Assembly (NCBI RefSeq): GCF_947087965.1
Contig: NZ_CAMUES010000008.1
Span: forward strand, 62,001 to 126,000
DNA: 64,000 nt
Direction: 5' to 3'
Origin: an uncultured Mobiluncus sp.
Lineage (GTDB): Bacteria; Actinomycetota; Actinomycetes; Actinomycetales; Actinomycetaceae
Below, piece after piece: positions 34,050 to 42,580 of the stretch (its first letter is position 1; the number at the start of each line of letters is the position of its first letter). A program made the position numbers and the translations under genes. The notes under the pieces were generated by a model. That model saw only the letters and a list, made by a program, of their open reading frames with translations. It had not been told where the DNA came from and ran no database searches.

Positions 34050-35177
34050 CTACGAGTCAATAACTTCCTTTGTTACAGCAATACGGTGGTCAGAATATTC
34101 CACTACGTCTCTAATGATTAATTTTTTCAGCGCAGATATAAATACCGAAATGAATTCGTAGTCAATCTCTCCATATGAAGAATTGGGTAGACATACCAGA
34201 TCATTTTCAACCTTTCCAGCCCACGTCGCTAGGTAGTCTCGCGAGTATTTTGGATATAAAACCTTTTCAAGTGCAGCAGAAAAGAAGAGATTTAAGTTAT
34301 GATCTCGCCTTTTATCTAGAGGGGCGATAAAGTAGCTTTCAGCTAGGATGCCAGTCGGTTCTTTCTGGGCATAGACCTTACCTGCTGCAATCGCACCGTT
34401 ATATATAACTGATATGGCGTTTTCATGAGTCGTAAAATCGTTACTGCGTCCCCAATACATGATGCCATTGTCTCCAAACTTACAGTAGACAACCGGCACG
34501 GAAAATTCACAATCTCGGTACTTGCGGACATTCTTCTTATCGGCTTTCTTTCCATCAAGTTTTTCAAAGAGATTGCCAATCCGATACTGGTGCCAGTCCA
34601 GAGAATCAAATCTTGCCAAGGCTTCGATTTCGGGGGGGGTCAGGGTGTAATCACGCAGGCCGGTGGCCTCTAGGTACGCTTCTAGCTCCGCTAGACGCGT
34701 ATCTTCTAGCTCCGCTACGAACTCTTCAATGAAATCAAAATCAATCTCGCCGTTTTTTGTAGGGAGCTTAATATTGAGTGCGTCGGCATCTTTTGCGTAA
34801 AAATTTCTTGAGTAGTCGAACTGACCGTTATGAGATGATTTTTCAATTGCTGCAGCTATGTACATAGCGCTTCGCTTGGATAGATTCTCCGTATGCACAA
34901 CTGCCACATGGTCATCTGCTCCATAGCTGTAGCCGCGATATTTGGATGAGCCAAACATATCAATGGTAACCGTATTGGCTTTAAAAACTTGGACATCATT
35001 CCCTATATATGCTGAGATACCTGTTTCTGCTTCACCTGCTGTAACGAATGGGAGTTCGCCCGGGATTCTGTCGTCACTTTTTAAGCGTTTGCCTCTAGTA
35101 GATTTACCGAAAAGTACCTCTAGGTTGTATTCGCCCCACTCAACTTTGGCTAGCTTTGCGTTGAGTGAGGCATTTAT
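34050..35177 (-). CDS. Specificity (S) subunit of a BcgI-like restriction-modification system, ATG start lost
   Basis: Reading the frame upstream of the first ATG (34958) gives 73 more codons of convincing homologous-type sequence, back to an ATA at 35177-35175 that overlaps the methylase stop. The full product is 375 residues. It has two target-recognition halves with matching landmarks: WGEYNLEVLFGK then GEIDFDFIEEF, and WHQYRIGNLFEK then GEIDYEFISVF. No ATG, GTG or TTG exists in frame before 34958, so starting there deletes the beginning of the first recognition domain. An ancestral ATGA overlap mutated to ATAA explains the layout. The gene may be silent, or start inefficiently at AUA. Confidence 0.75.
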   Translation of the reverse strand: MNASLNAKLAKVEWGEYNLEVLFGKSTRGKRLKSDDRIPGELPFVTAGEAETGISAYIGNDVQVFKANTVTIDMFGSSKYRGYSYGADDHVAVVHTENLSKRSAMYIAAAIEKSSHNGQFDYSRNFYAKDADALNIKLPTKNGEIDFDFIEEFVAELEDTRLAELEAYLEATGLRDYTLTPPEIEALARFDSLDWHQYRIGNLFEKLDGKKADKKNVRKYRDCEFSVPVVYCKFGDNGIMYWGRSNDFTTHENAISVIYNGAIAAGKVYAQKEPTGILAESYFIAPLDKRRDHNLNLFFSAALEKVLYPKYSRDYLATWAGKVENDLVCLPNSSYGEIDYEFISVFISALKKLIIRDVVEYSDHRIAVTKEVIDS

Positions 35178-37225
35178 TTTCCCAGGCGTTCGTCCTCGTG
35201 CTCTCCGCGTTTAAGTATGTTGGAAACCTCCCAAGCCAGATAATCGCTCACGGTTTTCTTAAAATCTTCAAGCGTTGGGGTGATGTCTATGGGTGCACTC
35301 TGGTTCCAATCGTCGCCGGCTTTCGGGTCAATGGTTCCTTCGTAGAAATCGCTTTCATCCAGGTAGTTCAGCTTCTTTACTCCGTAACGCACCAAATCAG
35401 CGACTTCTTGGTAACGCTCAAGGGCGTGATCAACGTTGCGCAGGTTCACTCCACTTTTAGCTTTTTTGCGGTTGGCTCGTTTGTAGCCATCCTGCGAAAA
35501 ATCAATGAACCTGACGACGTCGTCTGCTTTGTGTGCTTCCCCTACGCGAAACACGTAAATTTGGGTTTGCACACTAGATTTGCCTATAAACAAGTCTATC
35601 GGCATCTTGATACTAGCCAACAGTGTGGAGTGCTTTAGGATGCGCTGATTGTATTCGACTGCTTTCCCTGTACCTGCCGAATTTTGAATAATGACGGCAG
35701 CGTAGCCACTGTTCATCATAGCGAGGGCGGTCTCGACAAACACCATGCCATTACCGGGTGCTGAATATGGCGGGTTCAACACAAAAGCAGTTGCCGGGAA
35801 TTTAGTACCTTTGTCGCCGTACTCGTAATTGCCTGAAAAGTTGTTGAGCGAGTCGTCGTTGATGATGTTGGATGAGCCGTCACCCATCAAAATCATGTTG
35901 AGCACAGCTAACATATATACGTTAGGGAGGATTTCAAGACCGAGGAGCTGCTCAGCCTTGATTTTCGCGTACTTGATTTGTAGCTCATCGGGTGAGGTTG
36001 TTGTTTCTTTCGCGTCATTCATCATTTCGTTCATCGCGGCCACGAGGAGACCTGCAGAGCCGGTAGCAAAATCCCACACGTAGGAGTCTTTATTCACTCT
36101 GGCTAGTTTCACCAAAAGTTTCGCTACGTAGGAGGGCGTTAGTACCACGTCGTTGAGCTTGTCTTGAGTGAAACCCAACCAGCTATACATTTCGTTAAAC
36201 AGCTTGCCGGTGAAATCAGTGGTAAGCCCGATCTTGTAATAGATACCCAAATCGTCAACGATCTTAGAAAACACTCGCTTGAGCTGAGTTTCCCCACCTT
36301 CTACCTTGTTCAAGTGCTCGGCTGTAAGCGTGTTTTGCAGTGTTCTAACGATTAGATTACGTTTTTGCTCTGGAAGCTGTTTTTCGCTCAAGAAACTGTC
36401 TACCTTACGCAAAACTACTTCGCCGTCTGTATAGCCAGGCTCGGAAGATGACTTTAGATCCGTTTTTTCCAAGGGTTTGACTTTTCCGGGAACGCCAAGC
36501 GTAGCCATGATTGTGGCGGCAACTAGATAGACGCGATCATTTTCTCCTAATCCTTTCTCGGATTGGTAGATATCATTATTAAGCTTAACCAGGCTAGCGT
36601 CGATTTCACTTTCGCGTTTGGCTTTAATCCGGTCAAGTTCCTCTTGACTCAGTTTGAGCTGACGGATTTGATTGACAAACGCATCAAAATTTTCGGCACG
36701 CAAGAATGAGAGATCGCTGAATTCTCCGACTTTTTGACCGACACCAAGATTGCTCTTGGAAACGTAATAAACACCAATCTGCAGGTGAAGCCCGGATTCG
36801 TCCTTGTGCCCGGTCACACCGATTGCGACGATGTCGGTGTAGCTAGTGTAGTGCAATAGTGCGTTCGCGTAATGTACAGCACCGTTGACTGCATAACTAT
36901 TAATATTAGCAAAATTTGGTTCGTTGTTTGCTTTTCGATTATCCACATTACCCTGCGCATCAAGCTTTTCTAGCTTGTCCTTGTAGCCCTTATATTCGAT
37001 AAGTACGGGCCAGAAATCACCGTGTGAATCTTTAAGCAGAGCTTTCGCGTCGGGACGGTTACCGCCAAATCCACCGTTTTTTGAATAATACTCGCTCAGT
37101 GCTGCGTCGATTTCAGTGTTTAGTGATTCTTGCTCAGGCTTGTAGTCCAAATCGTATGAGCGAAGCCAAAAATTCACCTCATCAGCTACGTTAGGTTCAA
37201 CAGACTGCACTGCTTGTTTTGCCAT
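35174..37225 (-). CDS. BcgI-like fused endonuclease/N6-adenine methyltransferase (RM subunit)
   Basis: The ATG at 37225, with AGGAG upstream, gives 683 residues; a GTG at 37237 would add four. Near residues 59-77 lies PDAK...PVLIEYKG, a PD-(D/E)xK nuclease core. The methyltransferase follows: FATGSAG near 388 binds S-adenosylmethionine and NPPY near 485 marks an N6-adenine enzyme. The nuclease-then-methylase order with a separate S subunit is that of BcgI-type (type IIB) systems. A type I HsdM would lack the nuclease core and need HsdR, which is absent here. With the S subunit impaired, neither cutting nor methylation may occur. Confidence 0.82.
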   Translation of the reverse strand: MAKQAVQSVEPNVADEVNFWLRSYDLDYKPEQESLNTEIDAALSEYYSKNGGFGGNRPDAKALLKDSHGDFWPVLIEYKGYKDKLEKLDAQGNVDNRKANNEPNFANINSYAVNGAVHYANALLHYTSYTDIVAIGVTGHKDESGLHLQIGVYYVSKSNLGVGQKVGEFSDLSFLRAENFDAFVNQIRQLKLSQEELDRIKAKRESEIDASLVKLNNDIYQSEKGLGENDRVYLVAATIMATLGVPGKVKPLEKTDLKSSSEPGYTDGEVVLRKVDSFLSEKQLPEQKRNLIVRTLQNTLTAEHLNKVEGGETQLKRVFSKIVDDLGIYYKIGLTTDFTGKLFNEMYSWLGFTQDKLNDVVLTPSYVAKLLVKLARVNKDSYVWDFATGSAGLLVAAMNEMMNDAKETTTSPDELQIKYAKIKAEQLLGLEILPNVYMLAVLNMILMGDGSSNIINDDSLNNFSGNYEYGDKGTKFPATAFVLNPPYSAPGNGMVFVETALAMMNSGYAAVIIQNSAGTGKAVEYNQRILKHSTLLASIKMPIDLFIGKSSVQTQIYVFRVGEAHKADDVVRFIDFSQDGYKRANRKKAKSGVNLRNVDHALERYQEVADLVRYGVKKLNYLDESDFYEGTIDPKAGDDWNQSAPIDITPTLEDFKKTVSDYLAWEVSNILKRGEHEDERLGK

Positions 37226-37391
37226 ATTCCGCGTCACTCCTGCAAGACATCCAATTTTGCGGGGTTCTAATCCCTACTGTTTTACTGAGATTGTACTCTC
37301 TGGTATATGTTTCTCCGTGATAGACGCTCCTGCAGGAGCACAAAGATATGGCCTGTCACCAGCTACAACCAAGAGACTGGGGGTGGCGAAA

Positions 37392-37864
37392 ATGGAAGAG
37401 GCGTGCGAGGGCATCGAAGTGCGTTACCAAGACGGCACGATTTGGCTGACGCAAAGACTGATGGCACAGCTGTTTGATGTGGATGTGAGGACTATCAATG
37501 AGCATTTGGGGAACACTTTTTTGTTTCCGGGGAATTGCAGAAAAATGCAGTTCTCCGGAAATTCCGGACAACTGCCAGTGATGGCAAAACTTACGTGACG
37601 AAGCATTACAACACTGTCTGAAGAAGCAACTATTGGAATTTTTCCAATAGTTCGCCAAGAAGGCTCTCGTCAGGTCGCGCGACAAAATTGGCGGTGCGAC
37701 CGGACATGATTGTATCGGTCGGCTACCGCGTGAACTCCATTCGCGCCACCCAGTTCCGCCAGTGGGCGACCTGGTTTACCCAAAACGCTAGATATCAGTC
37801 AGATTTCGACAAGTTCGCGGCCAAAGCCCCGAAGGCCAGCAGCCGTCGCGCAGATGCGAAATAA
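37392..37864 (+). pseudogene. RhuM-family pseudogene
   Basis: The frame starts MEEACEGIEVRYQDGTIWLTQ and continues DVDVRTINEHLGN, the typical N-terminal region of RhuM family proteins. It shifts frame near 37535, continues as KNAVLRKFRTTASDGKTYVTKHYNTV, and ends at a TGA at 37618. After about 85 bp of unrelated DNA, RhuM-like sequence resumes from 37704 (MIVSVGYRVNSIRATQFRQWAT) and ends at TAA 37864. The interrupting DNA has a perfect 11-bp stem (AACTATTGGAA/TTCCAATAGTT, 37629-37653). The C-terminal half of a normal RhuM protein is missing. Confidence 0.8.
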
Positions 37865-37884
37865 AACCCCGTAGAAGCCGCGGC

Positions 37885-38247
37885 CTACCGGATCTGTTTA
37901 ATCCCTTTGGTCTCGCCCCAGGCTTTGTCCGCGGTCAGCACAGTGGCGCCCAAGCGTTTGCCGAGGGCGAGGCAGAGGCGGTCGCCCAGGGAGAGGCTCG
38001 TGCCGGGCTGCCACAACTGTGCCGCTGTGACCGCGTCGGATTCGCTGACTTCGCGCACTTTCAGTCCGTATGAGAACAGCAAGTTCGTGGCAAGGGAAAC
38101 GTCCGCCCCGCGGGAAATGAGCTTTTGGATGACCTCCGACCAGTTCGCGGCACCCACCACACCCTGGCCCAGTGCCTGCTCTACGCGCTGCCAACCGGGT
38201 TCCTCCTGCAAAAACGCCAGCAGAGCCGAAGCGTCTAAGACAAACAT
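37885..38247 (-). CDS. vapC: PIN-domain toxin of the VapC family
   Basis: The ATG at 38247 shares one base with the antitoxin stop (TAATG). The 120-residue protein has the PIN landmarks: FVLDASALLAFL with the first catalytic Asp, NWSEV with the conserved Glu, and SLGDRLCLALGKRLGATVLTADKAW with two further acidic residues. VapC proteins are magnesium-dependent ribonucleases, often cutting tRNA. All acidic residues are present, so the toxin should be active. An open frame extending to 38412 overlaps the antitoxin and is not the start. Confidence 0.88.
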   Translation of the reverse strand: MFVLDASALLAFLQEEPGWQRVEQALGQGVVGAANWSEVIQKLISRGADVSLATNLLFSYGLKVREVSESDAVTAAQLWQPGTSLSLGDRLCLALGKRLGATVLTADKAWGETKGIKQIR

Positions 38248-38489
38248 TACGACGATTCTTTCTGAGCCGCGCTGCGCCGTTCCGCGATGAGTTCCTCGAC
38301 CAGGCTGCTCGCCCCGATTTGCTTCTTTACCAGCTGTTTGGCCTGCTCGCGGGTCATGGCGATGACTCCGTGCGGGGTTTCGAGCATCAGCAGTTGGGTG
38401 CCTTGCTCCCACTTTTGATTGTGGCGCAGCGCCGAGGGAATAACCAGGCGCCCCCTGTCTCCCACAACGGTCGCATAGGTGGTACTCAT
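38247..38489 (-). CDS. vapB: VapB-type antitoxin with AbrB/MazE-like fold
   Basis: The ATG at 38489 gives 80 residues; an upstream ATG at 38507 is less likely. The first 45 residues (TYATVVGDRGRLVIPSALR) form a swapped-hairpin AbrB-type DNA-binding domain. The C-terminal part should bind VapC. There is no ribosome binding site, and the start codon lies inside a palindromic operator with a -10-like TACACT six bases upstream. A leaderless, autoregulated transcript is inferred. Confidence 0.85.
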   Translation of the reverse strand: MSTTYATVVGDRGRLVIPSALRHNQKWEQGTQLLMLETPHGVIAMTREQAKQLVKKQIGASSLVEELIAERRSAAQKESS

Positions 38490-38505
38490 ACTATGAGTGT
38501 ACCAC
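38479..38505. promoter_or_regulatory. VapBC operator overlapping the vapB start codon
   Basis: The 27-bp dyad has outer arms GTGGTA and TACCAC and inner arms CTCATA and TATGAG around one central base, with an extra TG on one side. The vapB ATG (38489-38487) lies in the inner arm. Binding by the VapBC complex would cover the promoter and start together. Confidence 0.65.
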
Positions 38506-38690
38506 ACAAGGAATCCGCGTGTACTCCAATGCGGACGTATAAACGGTCACGCAATGCTGAAAACAGAAAGAAAACGACACCTACACACCACTCAGATGTA
38601 CTGACCGTCCCACTTGGCTTGTGCGACACCACTGCCCGCCGCGCGGCCTTTTGCCCGTTACGCGCCACCGGGCCTAACGTCCCCACCCGG

Positions 38691-38761
38691 CCGCGCGACC
38701 GACCTTGTGACCCCGCGCGACCGACCTTGTGAACCCGCGCGAACGCCCTTGTGAACCCGCG
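38691..38761. repeat. 22-bp tandem repeat, about 3.2 copies
   Basis: Units start CCGCGCGACCGACCTTG at 38691 and 38713. A diverged third unit begins at 38735 (CCGCGCGAACGCCCTTG) and a fourth partial one begins at 38757. The array ends just before the deacetylase stop codon at 38769. It may vary in copy number. The rest of the 260-bp gap between vapB and the deacetylase has no gene I can support. Confidence 0.75.
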
Positions 38762-38768
38762 AATGAAC

Positions 38769-39998
38769 TCAGTTCGCAACCCGATGGTGCGCGGGATAGC
38801 TGCCGGGAGCGAGCGGCAGGAAAGTGTAGCCGTTTTGCTTGCCCCAGTCGATGACCTGGGGCATCGCGTCGACGGTGGTGGGGTGGATGTCGTGGCAAAG
38901 GACTACTGACACCGTTTTCCCCTGCACTCCGGCGGTAATCTTTTGAAAGACCGAAGCGCTGTTGGTGTGCCCCGAAGCGTCCCCGCTATCTACGTTCCAG
39001 TCAAAATAGGTGTAGCCTTTCACGGCCATGAGCTTGGTCAGCCGGCTCATGATTCCGGGCGAGTAGCTGCGGCTCACGGTGTTGGAGCTGCCTCCGGGGA
39101 ACCGCATCAGCTTGGTGTCCTGACCGGTCTGCGACCGGATAACCTGCGCCATGCGGTCGAAGTCCGCCCAGTAGGCGTCGTCGCTGGCGTAAATCTGGGA
39201 ATACTTGTGGGTATAGGTGTGAATCCCGATTGAGTGCCCTTCTCGGTAGGCGCGCCCAATCATGTCTGTATGCCCCATCGTGTTGGTCACAAAGAACGTC
39301 GCTTTCACCCCTTTGTCGGCCAAAATATCGAGCAAGTGCGCCGTCGCCGGTCCGGGCCCATCGTCAAAGGTCAGATAGATAACTTTGTCCAAGCCTGCCG
39401 CCGGGTCAGCGTTGGGAGCAACGGGCTGCATGACGGTGACCTGGCGGGTCGCTGTGCCCTGGTTTCCGCTGGAGTCCGAGACTTGGTAGCGCAACGTGTA
39501 TGACCCCGCCGCATTCACGTTGACCTGGCCGTCGACTTGGACTTTTGCGGTTAAATCGCCGTCCGCATTATCTGTAGCGGAATAGGAGTCCTGCCAGGGC
39601 AGGCCGTAGGGGAGGGTAATCTGTTCCCCGCCGTCGACCGTGATGGCGGGCGGCTGAGAATCCCGTACCGTCACTTTGCGGGTCTTTTTTCCCTCGACTC
39701 CGCGGTATTTCGCCGCATAAGTGATTTCATAAGTGCCGACTTTGGAAGTATCGACTTTTCCGGTGGTGTGCAGCTTGAGGTCGTCGTGAGTAAAGGTGAA
39801 CAGGGTACTGGTTCCATAAGCGGTGGCGCCGGGGTCTTTCCATTGTTCACCGTATTCAACAGTACTGGTGGAGTCGCCTTTCACAGTGATGACGACTTCC
39901 CACTTGTTGACCAGGTACATGGTGATTGCGCCGATTGCGGCGGCAACGAAAATCACAGCCAGGATACTGGCAATCCAAATCTTTGATTTCTTACTCAC
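38769..39998 (-). CDS. Membrane-anchored polysaccharide deacetylase with Ig-like domains
   Basis: The GTG at 39998 follows a GGGAGGT site at seven bases and gives 409 residues; the frame extends 13 codons further without a site. A signal-anchor helix is at about 6-28. Two Ig-like domains of the DUF5011 type occupy about 36-110 and 112-190 (VEYGEQWKDPGATA and ITLPYGLPWQDSYSA). The NodB deacetylase domain follows, with TFDDGP near 212 and HTYTH near 262 carrying metal ligands. It probably removes acetyl groups from peptidoglycan or a surface polysaccharide outside the membrane, for instance giving lysozyme resistance. The substrate is not known. Confidence 0.87.
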   Translation of the reverse strand: MSKKSKIWIASILAVIFVAAAIGAITMYLVNKWEVVITVKGDSTSTVEYGEQWKDPGATAYGTSTLFTFTHDDLKLHTTGKVDTSKVGTYEITYAAKYRGVEGKKTRKVTVRDSQPPAITVDGGEQITLPYGLPWQDSYSATDNADGDLTAKVQVDGQVNVNAAGSYTLRYQVSDSSGNQGTATRQVTVMQPVAPNADPAAGLDKVIYLTFDDGPGPATAHLLDILADKGVKATFFVTNTMGHTDMIGRAYREGHSIGIHTYTHKYSQIYASDDAYWADFDRMAQVIRSQTGQDTKLMRFPGGSSNTVSRSYSPGIMSRLTKLMAVKGYTYFDWNVDSGDASGHTNSASVFQKITAGVQGKTVSVVLCHDIHPTTVDAMPQVIDWGKQNGYTFLPLAPGSYPAHHRVAN

Positions 39999-40165
39999 TA
40001 AAGCACCTCCCAACAGCAAAACTTTACCAAAGAACAATGCTCGGATAAACCCTTAATTCGGCTAAATCCTTGGTAAATTCGGCACCTGAGCAGCCGTCAC
40101 AGCCCTGACTTTATTTTCGCCAAAGACCGCGAAACCATCCTCGTGAACGGCATTATTATGGGCTT

Positions 40166-40885
40166 ATGAGTGAATCTAAAAGGCTGGACGCATGGGAGCG
40201 CTTGACGGATTGGCCGCTATTGATTTTGGCGGTCCTATTTTTGGGGGCCTATGCCTGGGAAGTCATCGGTGATCTACAAGGCCGGGCGGCCAATGTTACT
40301 GAGTTAATTATGAATGTGGTGTGGGCTGCCTTTGCCATTGATTACGTGGTGCGGCTTTCCTTGGCAAAGCCGCGTTTCAAGTGGTTCATCACGCACCTTT
40401 TCGATCTGCTCATCGTGGCGCTGCCAATCTTGCGGCCGCTACGATTGCTCCGGCTCGTGACGTTCGTGAAAGTGCTCGGTCGCAAGGCCGGTTCGACCTT
40501 CCGCGGCAAGATAGCTCTGTACTCGATAGCAAGCACGGCGCTGCTGATTTTCGTGTCGGCGCTGGCTGTGCTGGATGCGGAGCGCAGTGTTTCGGATGCG
40601 CTGATTACGTCTTTTCCGCAGGCGATTTGGTGGGCTTTCGAGACGATTACCACAGTGGGCTATGGAGATCTATATCCGATTTCTGTAACCGGCCGCGCAG
40701 TCGCGTTATGCCTGATGACGTGTGGGGTAGCGCTGATTGGTGTCGTAACAGCTACCATGGCTTCGTGGGTTGTCGACATGGTGAATGAAAAAAATGAGCA
40801 GGAGCGGGCGGCCACTAGCGCTGAGATTACCGAACTGAAACAACAGATTAGTGAACTCACGCTGCTGGTGGAGTCAAAACGGTGA
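40166..40885 (+). CDS. Voltage-gated-type potassium channel
   Basis: The protein has 239 residues with six hydrophobic segments. A charged S4-like stretch (PILRPLRLLRLVTFVKVLGRK) precedes the pore, whose selectivity filter TTVGYGD is at about 161-168. A C-terminal coiled coil with NEKNEQERAATSAEI likely drives tetramer assembly. It conducts potassium across the cytoplasmic membrane. No ribosome binding site precedes the ATG. A TATTAT -10-like box ends seven bases before it, so the mRNA may be leaderless. Confidence 0.88.
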   Translation: MSESKRLDAWERLTDWPLLILAVLFLGAYAWEVIGDLQGRAANVTELIMNVVWAAFAIDYVVRLSLAKPRFKWFITHLFDLLIVALPILRPLRLLRLVTFVKVLGRKAGSTFRGKIALYSIASTALLIFVSALAVLDAERSVSDALITSFPQAIWWAFETITTVGYGDLYPISVTGRAVALCLMTCGVALIGVVTATMASWVVDMVNEKNEQERAATSAEITELKQQISELTLLVESKR

Positions 40886-41018
40886 CGATTCGCCTAGGCT
40901 CAGAAGGCTGGTTGAAACCAATTTCGTGGGTGATCAGCCGCGCAGGGTGGAACTGTTGAGAGAGATTTCTCACGCCGATTGGTACTTTTTTCGAGGCGTG
41001 AATCCTAGAATTCGTTTT

Positions 41019-42170
41019 ATGTTTAAGAAAACTCTCGCCGGCGTTGCTGCCGCTGTTCTCGCTCTAACCCTGCAAATTCCCGCCTCAGCCGCGGGTACTC
41101 GTATTGCTGGCCCGGACCGTTACGCGACGTCCCTGGCTATTGCGCAGACGTACTTCCCCACCGCGAAAAACGTGTTTGTCGCTACGGGAACGAATTTTCC
41201 TGACGCTTTGGCTGCCGGGCCGTGGGCCGCCGCGCAGCAGGCACCCATATTGTTGGTTGGCTCACAAATTACTTCCGAGCAGCAGGCTTACCTGCAGCAA
41301 CTCGGTTCGCCCAGCATCACGATTCTGGGCGGTGCCGGGGCGGTCTCGGAGCAAGTTGAGGCTCAGCTGACACAGTTCGGTGCGGTGCAACGAATTTCCG
41401 GAGCCAACCGTTACGAGACTGCCGCAAAAATTGCTCTGCAGTTCGGAAAAGCCGGGAAGTTGTATCTAGCGACTGGCACCGGTTTTGCGGATGCGCTGGC
41501 TGGGGGCGCGTTGGCCGCACAAGAGGGGGTGCCGATTATGCTTACCGGTCCGGGTGCGCAACAGTATGCGGTTTCGGTGGCTCAGCAGCTGGGCGCTACA
41601 GACACTATGGTGCTGGGCGGTCCGGGTGCCCTTCCCGATGAATTCTTGGCGGGAATGCCAAATCCGAATCGGATTTACGGAGCTAACCGGTTTGAAACCG
41701 CGTCCCAGATTTTTGCCGCGAAGCCCACCGCCAATGCCTTCCTGGCATCGGGAGTGAATTTCCCGGATGCTCTCTCGATTGTGCCCGCCGCCGGTCTGCA
41801 AAAGATGCCCTTGCTGTTAGCGCAGCAGAATTGTTCACCTGTTCAACCTGCAGTGCCGGTTACTTTCGTGGGAGGACCCGGTGCGTTGAGTGATAACTCC
41901 AATTTGCAATGTCAGGTTGCCCCGCAGCCCCAGCCTGAGCCTCAACCCCAGCCCCAACCCCAGCCGCAGCCGCAGCCGCAGCCTTCTGACAATGGTGGCT
42001 TACAACCAATCGGTAAGGACTGCCCGGCAAACGCCCCAATCAAGGGGAACGCAAATTCCATGATTTACCACATGCCCGGTCAGAGGTTCTACAATCGCAC
42101 CACCCCGGAGGCTTGCTTCGCTTCTCAAGCTGAGGCGAGAGCCGCGGGCTACCGTAAAGCAAAAGTTTGA
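41019..42170 (+). CDS. Secreted surface protein with cell-wall-binding repeat 2 domains and C-terminal sunset-like domain
   Basis: The ATG at 41019 begins a signal peptide (residues 1-26, ending ASA) and gives 383 residues. Three CWB2 repeats follow, each with a landmark of the form GPDRYATSLAIA, GANRYETAAKIA or GANRFETASQIF. They bind secondary wall polymers non-covalently. A Pro-Gln repeat (about 305-335) leads to a small Cys-containing domain with the pattern PIKGN...IYHMPGQRFYNRT.PEACF..EARAAGYR, as seen in sunset-type domains. The adhesive or structural role is unknown. TAGAAT ends eight bases before the start codon, suggesting a leaderless transcript. Confidence 0.85.
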   Translation: MFKKTLAGVAAAVLALTLQIPASAAGTRIAGPDRYATSLAIAQTYFPTAKNVFVATGTNFPDALAAGPWAAAQQAPILLVGSQITSEQQAYLQQLGSPSITILGGAGAVSEQVEAQLTQFGAVQRISGANRYETAAKIALQFGKAGKLYLATGTGFADALAGGALAAQEGVPIMLTGPGAQQYAVSVAQQLGATDTMVLGGPGALPDEFLAGMPNPNRIYGANRFETASQIFAAKPTANAFLASGVNFPDALSIVPAAGLQKMPLLLAQQNCSPVQPAVPVTFVGGPGALSDNSNLQCQVAPQPQPEPQPQPQPQPQPQPQPSDNGGLQPIGKDCPANAPIKGNANSMIYHMPGQRFYNRTTPEACFASQAEARAAGYRKAKV

Positions 42171-42199
42171 CACTTGATCGCGCCCGGCGGTGCACCCGC

Positions 42200-42580
42200 T
42201 CAGCTGTGATCGAATGCCGCGCCTAAAATGAAACCCCCGGTTACTACGATAAGCAATACATAAATCCCTATCACTATCAGCGCCCACAGCAGGGTGGCTT
42301 TGGCCCAGTTGGACTTGGCGGGCGAGGTTCCCGACCCGAAAGACCAGATGAGCAGCATGACTACGCCCACAATCGGCAGGGAAGCGAGGAAAATCGTCAG
42401 CATCCAAGCCCCCAGGCTGGTGTCATCATTCGATTGCACCAGGGGTTGCGAAGCGAAATTGTTCGGCGCGCCCGCGAACTGCTGAGGGGCGAGTCCGGGG
42501 GTCTGGTTTGAGAATTGGTTTGGATTCTGTGGGGGTTGCTGGGGCGGCGGGAACTGGGCGGGATTGTAAGGGTTAGACAT
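42200..42580 (-). CDS. Small proline-rich two-helix membrane protein
   Basis: The ATG at 42580 has AGGAGA seven bases upstream and gives 126 residues; the open frame continues to 42625. Residues 1-45 are rich in Pro, Gln and Asn. Two hydrophobic helices at about 58-80 and 92-118 resemble the CD225/dispanin hairpin layout in length and position. The family and function are unknown. It converges on the surface-protein gene with a 29-bp gap. Confidence 0.75.
   Translation of the reverse strand: MSNPYNPAQFPPPQQPPQNPNQFSNQTPGLAPQQFAGAPNNFASQPLVQSNDDTSLGAWMLTIFLASLPIVGVVMLLIWSFGSGTSPAKSNWAKATLLWALIVIGIYVLLIVVTGGFILGAAFDHS

Noticed and set aside
30973..38770. Integrated phage or element bounded by direct copies of the tmRNA 3' end
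   Set aside because: I found no integrase gene and no second direct copy of the ssrA end, only inverted T-arm copies close by. A decayed island remains possible.
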